A stretch of 64,000 nt of DNA from JBEVJC01 sp040510375. GTDB lineage: Bacteria > Bacteroidota > Bacteroidia > Chitinophagales > Chitinophagaceae. Positions 43,658 to 52,041 of the stretch are shown here, in pieces. The DNA lies in assembly GCA_040510375.1 (NCBI GenBank), contig JBEVJC010000030.1, positions 30,435-94,434 of the forward strand, written 5' to 3'. Numbering within the stretch: the first letter of the stretch is position 1; each line of letters opens with the position of its first letter. Under the pieces are notes generated by a model that saw only the letters and a list, made by a program, of their open reading frames with translations, ran no database searches and was not told the DNA's origin. The translations under genes and the position numbers were made by a program.

Positions 43658-44386
43658 ATGGAGTTGAAAGAAATTATTGAATTCATTAGTCGGGGGAGGA
43701 CTGACTATATACTCGAATTGTTCAAAGAATCCAATTGGAAGGAAGTATTGCATGAAGGACAAATAAAGCCATTGCAATGGCTTGTTTACTATAATGACAC
43801 AACTGCCTTAAAATCGGTTTTACTGGAAGGAGGGAACCTCGACAGTATTAATCTGAATGACGAGTTAGGAAACGCTGCTTTCTTTGGACATTGGAAGGTA
43901 TGTGACTTTTTAATCAATCACGGGGCGGATGTACATGCTCAGCTGGGGCAAACTCATGAAACTCCGCTGCACAATGCTCTTTCCAAGGCGGGGCGGCCGT
44001 ACTATTTCTATGTGGTAAAACTTCTTGTGGAAAAAGGAGCGGATGTAAATGCAAAAACTATTGCGGGAAAAGAAACGGGTGCTTTTATGCGTGATGTAAA
44101 AACAAAGGGTGAAACCCCTTTGCACCGGGCTGCTGCTTATGCCGACGAAAAAATAATTTCATATTTGCTGGACAATGGAGCGGATAAAACCGCTAAAGAC
44201 TCAAATGGAGATTCGCCTTTAAGCTGGGCAAGTGAGCACTTACGGCCAGGATGCATTTTATCTTTGTTAACGTACGATGGATTTCAAATAAGTGAAAAAC
44301 ATAAACAAATAAATACAAGTGATCACGGGCAGGGGTGGGGGAATAGTATGGATTGGAATTTATTTGGCGAATATTTACCTGAGTAG
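43658..44386 (+). CDS. ankyrin-repeat protein
   Basis: The 242-residue protein has three to four ankyrin repeats (residues ~65-100, ~100-137, ~148-185). Typical pieces are ETPLHNALSKAG, KLLVEKGADVNAK, GETPLHRAAAYADEKIISYLL and DNGADKTAKDSNGDSPL. There is no signal peptide or catalytic domain, so it is probably a cytoplasmic binding protein. It stands alone; no effector or immunity partner is seen beside it. Confidence 0.78.
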   Translation: MELKEIIEFISRGRTDYILELFKESNWKEVLHEGQIKPLQWLVYYNDTTALKSVLLEGGNLDSINLNDELGNAAFFGHWKVCDFLINHGADVHAQLGQTHETPLHNALSKAGRPYYFYVVKLLVEKGADVNAKTIAGKETGAFMRDVKTKGETPLHRAAAYADEKIISYLLDNGADKTAKDSNGDSPLSWASEHLRPGCILSLLTYDGFQISEKHKQINTSDHGQGWGNSMDWNLFGEYLPE

Positions 44387-44696
44387 AAGTTGCCAAGGCA
44401 CAACAGAGGTTTGCTGCAATGATCATTGGTGATGGGTAATGAATGCGTATTCGGTCAGGTGTCCGGCCACTTGTTACACCCCTGATCTGTGTTGTTTATT
44501 TCTATCCCAGTTATTCAAACTCACTCTTATTCCTCGCATTTCCCTGGGCAATCACCGCGCCATTGTTTATGGTGTTGCTTGCTTTCTCCATCAGAAGGGG
44601 TATTCGGGCTGACCAAACCGGCACCCGAAGTCCCAGCGATTCATCGGAATGGAGGACGGCAAAATTGCCAACCAGGGAATAAACGGCCATTCCCTT

Positions 44697-44710
44697 GTGA
44701 CCAATATCAC
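44697..44710. promoter_or_regulatory. CRP/FNR-type dyad upstream of the USP gene
   Basis: GTGACCAATATCAC has the core TGAC-N4-ATCA and is flanked so that it also reads TGTGA-N6-TCACA, the classical CRP half-sites. Its centre lies about 63 bp before the start point predicted from the TATTTTTA box at 44755-44762. Confidence 0.6.
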
Positions 44711-44718
44711 ACATACTG

Positions 44719-44732
44719 TTGATGGTTGTCAT
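44719..44732. promoter_or_regulatory. second CRP/FNR-type dyad upstream of the USP gene
   Basis: TTGATGGTTGTCAT has the core TGAT-N4-GTCA and lies exactly 22 bp (two helical turns) after the first dyad, at about -41 from the predicted start point. This is the usual place of a class II activator site. Confidence 0.5.
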
Positions 44733-44789
44733 GGCAGTCACCTGTGACAACAGCTATTTTTACCGTACACGGACAAAATATAAGAATGT

Positions 44790-45608
44790 ATGAAAACAAT
44801 AATTATTGCAACCGATTTTTCCCCTGCAGCCTCTAATGCTGCCGAGTATGGAGCAGAAATGGCATCGGCAATAGGGGCTAACCTGCTTCTGGTTCATGTG
44901 TACCAGCTTCCCATCAGTTATTTGGAGGTGCCGGTAGTAATTAATCCGAAACATTACCGGGAGGAATTAGAAACTGAAATTCTTCAGCTAAAACGGAGAC
45001 TGACAGGCAGAATACCCGATCATCTCACCATCACGACTGAAATCAAGGAAGGCAGTTTCTATCCAGAGTTAAAAACCATCTGCGAAGATGTTGAACCTTA
45101 TGCAGTAGTCATGGGAAGTCAGGGAACAACAGCGGCAGAGCGTGTTTTATTTGGCAGTCATGCGGTGCATACTATGAAAAACCTCAGGTGGCCTGTTGTC
45201 ACAATTCCATCAGACGTACGATACAAATCTATACGTAAAATCGGAGTGGCTTGTGACCTCGAACAGGTACGTAAGACTGTCCCAATGGACGAAATCCGGC
45301 AGATTGTGAGCGATTTCGGTGCAGAATTGCACATACTCAACCTCGGCAAACAAACTACATTCAAACCAGGGATGACTTTCGAATCTGGCGTACTCGCCGA
45401 AGAATTGGCAGCACTCAATCCCCAGTTTCATTTCATTACAGGTGCTGATATAGATGATCTCATTATCGATTTTGCGGGAACGAATGGTCTTGACATGCTG
45501 ATGGTGATTCCGAAGCGACATAATCTGGTAGAAAAATTACTGAACCGAAGTCTTACCAAAAAGATGGTCTTACATAGCCAGATACCAGTAATGGCATTAC
45601 ATCAATAG
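44790..45608 (+). CDS. universal stress protein, two USP domains
   Basis: The 272-residue cytoplasmic protein has two USP folds in tandem. The first (1-140) keeps the ATP-binding motif G-x2-G-x9-GS in MGSQGTTAAERVLFGSHA; the second (~150-272) does not. It starts MKTIIIATDFSPAASNAA like the fourth protein of the USP operon at 56769, and the two are close paralogues. Two CRP/FNR-type dyads upstream suggest activation under stress. The gene converges on the receiver gene at 45621. Confidence 0.85.
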   Translation: MKTIIIATDFSPAASNAAEYGAEMASAIGANLLLVHVYQLPISYLEVPVVINPKHYREELETEILQLKRRLTGRIPDHLTITTEIKEGSFYPELKTICEDVEPYAVVMGSQGTTAAERVLFGSHAVHTMKNLRWPVVTIPSDVRYKSIRKIGVACDLEQVRKTVPMDEIRQIVSDFGAELHILNLGKQTTFKPGMTFESGVLAEELAALNPQFHFITGADIDDLIIDFAGTNGLDMLMVIPKRHNLVEKLLNRSLTKKMVLHSQIPVMALHQ

Positions 45609-45620
45609 ACCCTTGATCAG

Positions 45621-46055
45621 TCAAATCTGCACATGAAGACCATCTTTCGTAATACCGGGTGTATTTATTTCCTGAGCAGGAAGCAATTTTTCCGTAGGTA
45701 GAAGTGCGTTAAGAACTGTACTCAGCAGCTCCTCTTCCGAAAAAGGCTTCTTTAAAAAACCATCCGCAATTTTTTTGAGTTCGACCTGCAGGTGCTGGGC
45801 ACTGCCTGCGGAGAAAAATACAATAGGTATATCGCGGGTAACTGCGTCTGCCTTGGCCAGGCGGAAAAAAAGCGAACCATCGGTATCCGGCATCATGATA
45901 TCACAAAGTATAAGGTCAGGCAGAAACTCCTTTGCCAGTTTAAATCCTTTTTGCCCTTCCTCAGCTGCCAGCACTTTGTATTTACGCAGTTCCAGTATTT
46001 CCGAGGTGTTTTCACGGATCGCTGTATTATCTTCAATAATAAGTATACATTTCAT
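45621..46055 (-). CDS. stand-alone response regulator
   Basis: The 144-residue protein is a receiver with a short C-terminal tail: ILIIEDNTAIRENTSEI, phospho-acceptor Asp52 in LCDIMMPDTDG, lysine in LKKPFSEEE. I chose the ATG at 46055; a TTG 36 bp upstream is less convincing. It closely resembles the receiver of the REC-CRP protein at 49169 (same ENTxEI and CDIMMP pattern, same Asp52). Both may be phosphorylated by the PAS kinase encoded just upstream, with this one competing for phosphate. A TGAC-N4-ATCA dyad lies 36 bp upstream. Confidence 0.83.
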   Translation of the reverse strand: MKCILIIEDNTAIRENTSEILELRKYKVLAAEEGQKGFKLAKEFLPDLILCDIMMPDTDGSLFFRLAKADAVTRDIPIVFFSAGSAQHLQVELKKIADGFLKKPFSEEELLSTVLNALLPTEKLLPAQEINTPGITKDGLHVQI

Positions 46056-46090
46056 TAGATGCAAAATAGCCTGATAGCGGCCCTTAACCA

Positions 46091-46104
46091 ATGACCAGGA
46101 TCAT
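46091..46104. promoter_or_regulatory. CRP/FNR-type dyad between kinase and receiver genes
   Basis: ATGACCAGGATCAT (core TGAC-N4-ATCA) covers the stop codon of the PAS kinase gene and ends 36 bp before the receiver ATG. It would allow the receiver gene to be induced separately from the kinase. Confidence 0.5.
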
Positions 46105-47708
46105 TTGCCTGGTGGATTCATGTCATCCTGGACTGTCGGCAGCGTAAGTGTAAAAATGGTGCCTTCGTTCTCTACGCTGGAAAATCCGATTGTCCCGTTT
46201 AACAATTCAACATACCTTCTTACAATATTAAGCCCGAGTCCAGTGCCCTGGATGTTGACCACATTGTGGGCACGGAAAAACTTACCAAACAAATCTTTCT
46301 GTGCCTCCAGCGGTATGCCGATGCCGTGATCGCGGACAGAAATCACAGTTTGCCTGTCCGAGCCTTCTGCAAATACTTCTACTTTACCCCCGTCATGTGA
46401 ATACTTGATCGCATTGGATAACAGATTGATCAGGATATTACCGAGTATCTTTTTATCAGTCAGCAAACTATCATGGCCGGATAAAACCAGGTCAAAAACA
46501 AGTTCTTTCCTTTTTATCATTCCTTCCATCATATCTGACACTCTGCCCAACAAATTTTTCATCGAGACGCTCTCTATGTTTATTCTGACCTTTCCCTGTT
46601 CCAGCTTTTCAAGTGAAAGAAAATCATCGAGAATGTTTGTCAGGCTGCTGACCGATGTCTTTATCCTTTCAATGTGTTTGTTTCTTTTTTCTTCCTGACC
46701 TGGATTGACATAGTGTTCGATAAGAGAGGAGCTTGAAAGAATGGCACTAAGCGGAGTTCTAAACTCGTGGGAGGCCATGGATACAAAGCGGGACTTCATT
46801 TCACTCAGCTCCTTCTCCCGCTCCAGGGCCTGCGTAAGCTCCAGTGTCCGCTCTTTTACCCGCAACTCGAGGGTCTCGTTTGTTTTTTTTAATGCTTCTT
46901 CTGCCAGTTTACGTTGTGTAATATCACTGCGGATAGCCAGATACTGGTAGGGTTTGCCACTCTCATCAAGAAATGGAACAATGGTAGTGCTGACCCAATA
47001 ATAGCTGCCATCTTTTGCCTTGTTCCGGATTTCTCCGCGCCAGATCTTGCCATTGGCAATGGTTACCCACAGGTCGCGGATAAATTCTGCGGAATGTGTT
47101 GCTGAATTTATGATCCGGTGATCCTTTCCAATCAGTTCTTCCCGGGAATATTTGGATATGCTGCAGAAATTTTCATTTGCATACCTGATTATCCCTTTCT
47201 GATCGGTTATCGCAAGTATAGATGATTCGTCCAGCGCATGTTTGTAGTCAATGACCTCGGAACGGCTTTTGATTAACTGCTTTTTCAATTCTGTACTAAG
47301 CCCGATCCGTTCATCTTCCAGCATTTTTGCCGACGTAAGATCCCGGGTAACCTTCCCATACCCGATGAGCATTCCCGAACCGTCACGCATTGCAGTAACA
47401 GTCAGGCCGGCCCAGAATAAACTCCCGTCTTTCCGTACACGCCAGGCCTCACCTTCAAACTTGCCGGTTGACCTCGCCATTTCAAGCTGGCGCGCAGGTT
47501 CCCCGGATGCGATATCTTCCGCGGTGAAAAACGTTGAAAAGTGTTGTCCGATAATTTCGTTGGCGGTATAACCCTTTATAAGCTCCGCACCTTTGTTCCA
47601 GGTCACAACATTGCCCTCCGTGTCCAGGATCAGGATCGCATAATCCTTTACACTTTCGATCAGCAAAGCGTAACTGGTTTTGCTGAGATTTTTTGTTATA
47701 TCGGTCAT
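46101..47708 (-). CDS. PAS-PAS histidine kinase
   Basis: The 535-residue soluble kinase has two PAS/PAC units (~9-125 and ~157-270). A coiled coil follows (~270-305), then HisKA with His314 (MASHEFRTPLSA) and HATPase (NAIKYSHDGG, DHGIGIP, GTGLGLNIVRR). The first PAS (ILDTEGNVVTWNKGAELIKG) is of the kind common in soil Bacteroidota kinases. It lies next to a receiver and near the REC-CRP gene, and is the only histidine kinase in the stress island, so it is the likely phosphate donor to both. The ligand of its PAS domains is unknown. Confidence 0.86.
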   Translation of the reverse strand: MTDITKNLSKTSYALLIESVKDYAILILDTEGNVVTWNKGAELIKGYTANEIIGQHFSTFFTAEDIASGEPARQLEMARSTGKFEGEAWRVRKDGSLFWAGLTVTAMRDGSGMLIGYGKVTRDLTSAKMLEDERIGLSTELKKQLIKSRSEVIDYKHALDESSILAITDQKGIIRYANENFCSISKYSREELIGKDHRIINSATHSAEFIRDLWVTIANGKIWRGEIRNKAKDGSYYWVSTTIVPFLDESGKPYQYLAIRSDITQRKLAEEALKKTNETLELRVKERTLELTQALEREKELSEMKSRFVSMASHEFRTPLSAILSSSSLIEHYVNPGQEEKRNKHIERIKTSVSSLTNILDDFLSLEKLEQGKVRINIESVSMKNLLGRVSDMMEGMIKRKELVFDLVLSGHDSLLTDKKILGNILINLLSNAIKYSHDGGKVEVFAEGSDRQTVISVRDHGIGIPLEAQKDLFGKFFRAHNVVNIQGTGLGLNIVRRYVELLNGTIGFSSVENEGTIFTLTLPTVQDDMNPPGK

Positions 47709-47741
47709 GGGAATGTTAAATGATAATTTTTTTGCAACTCT

Positions 47742-47900
47742 TCAATCAGATCGTGGGCTGCCAATAAAGACCTGGTACAATTTAAACAAAAGCCAGCTTA
47801 AAAATTCTTTGAAAAGACGACTGGCGGCGGCACCAGCGACCAGAGCGAGCAGCAAAATTACCGCTATGGTTTCATTCAGACCGGAAAGTACTGGTTTCAT
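47742..47900 (-). CDS. small single-helix membrane protein (52 residues)
   Basis: A clean 52-codon frame runs from ATG 47900 to TGA 47742. It has one membrane helix (ETIAVILLLALVAGAAASRL, residues 10-29), then an amphipathic FKEFLSWLLFKLYQVFIG segment and a polar end. It occupies an otherwise empty gap between the PAS kinase and the metal-dependent hydrolase, on the same strand. A near-consensus dyad (47954-47967) lies about 54 bp upstream. I do not recognise a family. Codon structure and position make it a credible gene. Confidence 0.55.
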   Translation of the reverse strand: MKPVLSGLNETIAVILLLALVAGAAASRLFKEFLSWLLFKLYQVFIGSPRSD

Positions 47901-47953
47901 AACTAATTTTTGAGGTGATAAGTGAAAAGTAACCGTTTACCCGCCCTGGTTAA

Positions 47954-47967
47954 CTGACCCTGCTCAG
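47954..47967. promoter_or_regulatory. near-consensus CRP/FNR-type dyad
   Basis: CTGACCCTGCTCAG keeps TGAC and TCA with the right spacing but has C where a purine is expected (TGAC-N4-CTCA). It lies upstream of the small membrane protein gene. Confidence 0.35.
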
Positions 47968-47985
47968 GAAAAGGGTGGATTCTGG

Positions 47986-48996
47986 TCAGATACCTTTCAT
48001 TCGTGCCCAGAGTGATTTCATTGCGGGCGCACTAAAATCCTTACTACGACCACGTTGGAGGACCATCTTATCTGCTGGTCCCTTTTTCAGGTTATAACTG
48101 AACACAGTTCCCTGGTATAAACCGGTCCATCCCTGCACTTCACCAAACCGCAGATCGTGAAAGCGCACGGTGCCACCCAGTGAATCCACAATATAATATC
48201 CCCCGGAAAAACGTTTCAGCAGACCAACGTCGACCTGGTTAGGAGCATCTGATAATAGGTCTTCTCTTTTCAAAAGGAAACAAAGGTTGAGATTTTCCTG
48301 TTTGTCAAGTATCGAGCGGTAACCGATATAGTAACCGCTTTCGCATTCGATCACTGCATTATGAAGGAGGGTTTGAAATGGGAGAGGAGTTGTCATGAAC
48401 CGTTTGTACTTGACTCCCTGTTTTGCCAGGATCCGTTTTACATCAGTTCGGATTACCTGTTGAAAAAAGACTGCAAGCATGATATACACAAGCGGAAATA
48501 ACAGTCCGGCCACTGATGTAATCATACATAACCGTTTTTTCTTTCTCATTACCAGTAAGGCAAGTAAAGCGATTCCCGGGACAACTGAAAACAGTGGGTC
48601 AGCCACAAACAGTACGTCAAAGGCAACTCTTGTATGATTGAATGGTTCCCACCAGCCCGTACCGTAGACATTGAGGGAATCCAGCAGGATATGCAGGCTC
48701 AATGCCGTGAATAACAAAAATAGCAACCTGCGGGATGATACCGGTGTTTGGGAATGAATCATTCGGAAGATAAACAGCAGTACGAAAGAAGCCATAAATA
48801 CAAACAACCACGAGTGCGTAAAACCCCGGTGGGCAAGAAGTGCAGCGGGTCCATCAAGCCAAAGCCCTGATACAAAATCAACGTCCGGAAGGGAGTGGGC
48901 GACAGCACCCCAGATCATTGCTTTTTTTCCAGCCGTTTTTCCGAACGTGGCGTAGCCGACACAGGCGCCGATTGCTATATGAGTGAATGTATCCAT
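47986..48996 (-). CDS. inner-membrane metal-dependent hydrolase (DUF457/YdjM-like)
   Basis: The 336-residue protein starts MDTFTHIAIGACVGYATFG and has the conserved histidines and aspartates of the family: DTFTH, SLPDVDF, HRGFTHS, HILLDSLNVYGTG. It has about four membrane helices in the first half and a soluble C-terminal half. I chose the ATG at 48996, which gives the canonical start; an upstream extension is open but unlikely. Relatives are linked to DNA damage or membrane lipid hydrolysis, but the reaction is not established. It is divergent from the REC-CRP gene with a perfect dyad between them. Confidence 0.78.
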   Translation of the reverse strand: MDTFTHIAIGACVGYATFGKTAGKKAMIWGAVAHSLPDVDFVSGLWLDGPAALLAHRGFTHSWLFVFMASFVLLFIFRMIHSQTPVSSRRLLFLLFTALSLHILLDSLNVYGTGWWEPFNHTRVAFDVLFVADPLFSVVPGIALLALLVMRKKKRLCMITSVAGLLFPLVYIMLAVFFQQVIRTDVKRILAKQGVKYKRFMTTPLPFQTLLHNAVIECESGYYIGYRSILDKQENLNLCFLLKREDLLSDAPNQVDVGLLKRFSGGYYIVDSLGGTVRFHDLRFGEVQGWTGLYQGTVFSYNLKKGPADKMVLQRGRSKDFSAPAMKSLWARMKGI

Positions 48997-49079
48997 AGTA
49001 GAGCCTTGTGGTTTTTGCGCCGCCCGACCAAAAATAAACAGCTCTACGGGCGTGCAAATGATCCTGCTCACCGGAGTAT

Positions 49080-49093
49080 ATGACCATGATCAT
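49080..49093. promoter_or_regulatory. CRP/FNR-type dyad between hydrolase and REC-CRP genes
   Basis: ATGACCATGATCAT (core TGAC-N4-ATCA) lies 76 bp before the REC-CRP start and 84 bp before the divergent hydrolase start. It would let the regulator control itself and the hydrolase. Confidence 0.55.
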
Positions 49094-49168
49094 AAATGGG
49101 ACCGGTAAGTCAGAATTGCGTACATTGTTCATCAGTTCTTTAATCTTTCCGCCAATAAAACCAGATTT

Positions 49169-50224
49169 ATGAACAGCATTCTTATCATCGAGGACAATGC
49201 CGCCATACTTGAGAACACCGCTGAAATAATTGAACTTGCCGGTTACAAAACGTTTACCGCCGATAACGGAAAAAAAGGTGTGGAGATTGCAATGGCTGAA
49301 CTTCCGGATATAATCGTCTGTGACATCATGATGCCGCAACTGGATGGATATGGAGTTCTGCATCTCCTTCGAAAACATCCGCCTACAGAAAACATTCCTT
49401 TTATTTTTCTTACTGCCAAAACAGAACGTAACGATATGCGAAAGGGGATGGAGATGGGCGCTGATGATTATGTCACCAAACCTTTCGCGGAAATCGAGTT
49501 GCTGAATGCAGTTGAAATCAGGTTGAAAAAACTTGAGGTCCTGAAAAAATCCTATCCAGGTACCGTACAAGGCATCAATCAGTTTCTTTCTGATACGAAA
49601 GCGGCAGGGATGGTCCAGCAGTTACAGGGGCAATATGCGGCGGACAGTTTCCGGAAAAAGCAAATCCTGTTCCAGGAAGGAAAGAAACCAAGATTTGTTT
49701 ATTACATCGTGTCTGGCAAGATCAAAAGCCTTCGCACACAGGAGGATGGCAAGGAATATATAACGGATGTCAATACCAGCGGTGATTTTATCGGCTATAC
49801 ATCACTGCTTACCGAAAGGAATTATGATGAGTCCGCTGTAGTCCTGGAAGATGCTGAAGTGATGGCAATTCCCAAAGAGGACTTCCTGAAAATGATTTAT
49901 GGTGATATGTCCATCGCAGCGAAATTTATCCAGCTTATTTCAAATAACGTAAAGGAAAAAGAGGAAAAGCTGGTCAGGCTTGCCTACAGTTCACTTCGCA
50001 AACGGGTTGCGGCCGCATTGGTAGACCTTCACAACAAGTTCAATTCACAGGGACAGGGGCGAGGTATGGATTTATCAAGGGACGATATCGCGCATTATGT
50101 TGGCACCGCAACGGAATCGCTGATCCGTACGCTCAGCGATTTCAAATCCGAAAATCTGATTGAAATCCGGGATGGCAAGATCAACATCAAGGAACCTGCC
50201 CGCCTGGCCGAACTGCTCTGCTAA
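49169..50224 (+). CDS. receiver-CRP/FNR fusion transcription regulator
   Basis: The 351-residue protein joins an N-terminal receiver (1-120; LIIEDNAAIL, Asp52 in CDIMMPQLDG, VTKPFAE) to a cNMP-binding-like domain (~143-260; ILFQEGKKPRFVYYIVSGKI). A Crp-type helix-turn-helix follows (~270-345; DLSRDDIAHYVGTATESLIR). It lacks the N-terminal cysteine set that holds an FeS cluster in FNR, so it should be switched by phosphorylation, probably by the PAS kinase at 46101, rather than by oxygen directly. The recognition helix TATESLIRTLSDF resembles that of FNR/CRP proteins, consistent with TGAY-N4-RTCA sites around it. It is the natural regulator of the island. Confidence 0.87.
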   Translation: MNSILIIEDNAAILENTAEIIELAGYKTFTADNGKKGVEIAMAELPDIIVCDIMMPQLDGYGVLHLLRKHPPTENIPFIFLTAKTERNDMRKGMEMGADDYVTKPFAEIELLNAVEIRLKKLEVLKKSYPGTVQGINQFLSDTKAAGMVQQLQGQYAADSFRKKQILFQEGKKPRFVYYIVSGKIKSLRTQEDGKEYITDVNTSGDFIGYTSLLTERNYDESAVVLEDAEVMAIPKEDFLKMIYGDMSIAAKFIQLISNNVKEKEEKLVRLAYSSLRKRVAAALVDLHNKFNSQGQGRGMDLSRDDIAHYVGTATESLIRTLSDFKSENLIEIRDGKINIKEPARLAELLC

Positions 50225-50232
50225 AGGCAAGC

Positions 50233-50706
50233 TCAGGTTGCATAAAAAAACTCGCGTTCACTATGTTCAAACCGGCCGGATTTTTCCATTAATTCAATCC
50301 GGAAAAAAATTCCGGCCACCCGCTCGTCCTCGTTCGCCGGGAAAGGCCATTGGGATGTCAGGTGCATTGTCTGGCTTGAAAGCAAAGGAAGCGTCCGCCT
50401 CCCCAAAACTTTTAAAGCTTCCTGGCGTTCGTTTTCTTTTGTCAGCTCCTCGAATTTTCCAAATGATATTACACTTTTCCAGTTTGAAAGGTTTTTTGTG
50501 TCATCAACTTCAAAGCATACCCTGGGATTTTTCCGCATCATGGAGATCTTCATGCCATCCACTGAATGGAAATAAACATAGATTCCGTCATAAGCATAAC
50601 TCACAGGTACCACATAGGTCAGACCGTCTGCGTGACAACCGATGCGCCCCACAAACTGGCGATAAAGCAGGTCTTCTATTTCCGAGGTGTTAAGTTTTCC
50701 GAACAT
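50233..50706 (-). CDS. pyridoxamine 5'-phosphate oxidase-like flavin-binding protein
   Basis: The 157-residue protein has the split-barrel flavin-binding fold: IGCHADGLTYVVPVSYAYDG, then YFHSVDGMKISMMRKNPRVC and FEVDD. Such proteins bind FMN, F420 or haem; nitroimidazole reductase-like members are typical of stress and hypoxia regulons. It converges on the REC-CRP gene (stop codons nine bases apart) and is divergent from the phospholipase D-like gene with a dyad midway. The cofactor cannot be told from sequence. Confidence 0.8.
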   Translation of the reverse strand: MFGKLNTSEIEDLLYRQFVGRIGCHADGLTYVVPVSYAYDGIYVYFHSVDGMKISMMRKNPRVCFEVDDTKNLSNWKSVISFGKFEELTKENERQEALKVLGRRTLPLLSSQTMHLTSQWPFPANEDERVAGIFFRIELMEKSGRFEHSEREFFYAT

Positions 50707-50750
50707 AAAATTGATTTCAGTAAAAATGCAGTCTTACCCGGAATATGCAG

Positions 50751-50764
50751 CTGATATTGATCAG
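50751..50764. promoter_or_regulatory. CRP/FNR-type dyad between PNPOx-like and PLD-like genes
   Basis: CTGATATTGATCAG (core TGAT-N4-ATCA, close to the FNR box TTGAT-N4-ATCAA) lies 44-45 bp from both divergent start codons, so one site could serve both genes. Confidence 0.55.
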
Positions 50765-50809
50765 TTGTCAGGATGAAGCTGCTCATGCTCTGCGCGTGAG
50801 GTTCAGGCT

Positions 50810-52024
50810 ATGTTTGATGAATCAGCAATCCTGTCAAATTACCCTGTTATGTCTTCTGGTAAACAATATTCAACTCCGGGTTACGCGCAGGCCAGCAATG
50901 TACGACTTGTCAGGGCTGGCACGGAGTATTTTGATTGTGCACACAGCATGATCCGGAACGCCAGGTCGGTCATTCATCTGCAGACCTACATCTATGAAGA
51001 AGACCACACCGGGCAGGTGATTGCTCAGGCACTCGCCGATGCAGTGAAAAGAGGTGTGAGTGTATATTTGCTGGTCGACGGATATGCATCCCGAACACTG
51101 TCTAAGTCTTTTCTCCGGCAGCTGGATATGGACGGCATCAACTTCCGTTTTTTTGCACCATTGTTTCGGAATACCAATTTTTATGTGGGACGTAGGTTGC
51201 ATCATAAAATACTGGTGGCCGATGTGGACGAAGCCCTTGTTGGCGGTGTTAATATATCTGACCGGTATAACGATCTTCCTGGTCAACCGGCCTGGCTTGA
51301 TTTTGCCCTGTATACAAAGGGTGCTATTGTAAGCGAACTATATACACTATGCTGCAAGACCTGGAATAATTTCCGTAATGGGGCGACGTTTCCCGTTCTT
51401 AAACCGCAGCAGTCCACCGCTCCCCCAGATAATTTGTCGACGATTGCCCTTTGCCGTAACGACTGGGTCCGTCGTAAAAACCAGGTATCTTCCACTTATG
51501 TCAGAATGCTTCGTTCGGCGACCAGTGAGGTAATAATACTTTCAAGTTATTTTATTCCCGGCAAAATGATCCGTTCTCAGCTTGCGCAGGCAGCTCGCCG
51601 CGGTGTAAAAATAAAAATCATCACTGCAGGTAACTCGGATGTTGGGATTGCGAAATATGCTGAACGGTACAGTTACTCTTTCCTGCTCCGCAACCACATA
51701 GAGTTATATGAATACAAGGGTAATATTCTCCATGGAAAGTTGGCGGTATGCGATGACCGGTGGCTCACAATTGGCTCTTACAACCTGAATAATATCAGTG
51801 CCTATGCCTCCATTGAGCTTAATCTCAATGTGCAGGATGAGAAGATTGCCCGGAAATCAGCACAGGTGCTGAGAGAACTGATCGACCAGCATTGTGTCAG
51901 GGTCAGCGATTCCATCAGCGGGCATGTCCGCAATCCCTTTTCACGATTGTTGCAATGGGTATCCCATCATACCGTGAGGTTTATTTTTTATGTTTTCACC
52001 TTTTATTATAAACATCACGCGTAA
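50810..52024 (+). CDS. phospholipase D-like protein (cardiolipin synthase family)
   Basis: The 404-residue protein has two HKD motifs: LHHKILVADVDEALVGGVN (~residue 131) and ILHGKLAVCDDRWLTIGSYN (~305). It lacks the N-terminal membrane helices of ClsA, as in ClsB/ClsC-type enzymes, but has a hydrophobic C-terminal end (HTVRFIFYVFTFYY). It probably joins phospholipids to form cardiolipin at the inner membrane under stress. An internal ATG at 50852 is an alternative start. The CoA-transferase gene follows after 17 bp. Confidence 0.8.
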   Translation: MFDESAILSNYPVMSSGKQYSTPGYAQASNVRLVRAGTEYFDCAHSMIRNARSVIHLQTYIYEEDHTGQVIAQALADAVKRGVSVYLLVDGYASRTLSKSFLRQLDMDGINFRFFAPLFRNTNFYVGRRLHHKILVADVDEALVGGVNISDRYNDLPGQPAWLDFALYTKGAIVSELYTLCCKTWNNFRNGATFPVLKPQQSTAPPDNLSTIALCRNDWVRRKNQVSSTYVRMLRSATSEVIILSSYFIPGKMIRSQLAQAARRGVKIKIITAGNSDVGIAKYAERYSYSFLLRNHIELYEYKGNILHGKLAVCDDRWLTIGSYNLNNISAYASIELNLNVQDEKIARKSAQVLRELIDQHCVRVSDSISGHVRNPFSRLLQWVSHHTVRFIFYVFTFYYKHHA

Positions 52025-52041
52025 GTGTGTAAAATTCAAGT

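Larger units (their letters stand above)
44387..44789. other. intergenic region with the regulatory region of the first USP gene
   Basis: The left 300 bp hold short overlapping open frames on both strands without recognisable products. The right 100 bp contain two TGAY-N4-RTCA dyads, a further GTCAC-CT-GTGAC dyad at 44737-44748, and a -7-like box TATTTTTA at 44755-44762. Confidence 0.5.

Noticed and set aside
44443..44750. Overlapping open frames of 77-79 codons on both strands
   Set aside because: No recognisable motif, start or neighbour link, and they overlap the proposed regulatory dyads; I treat the region as non-coding.
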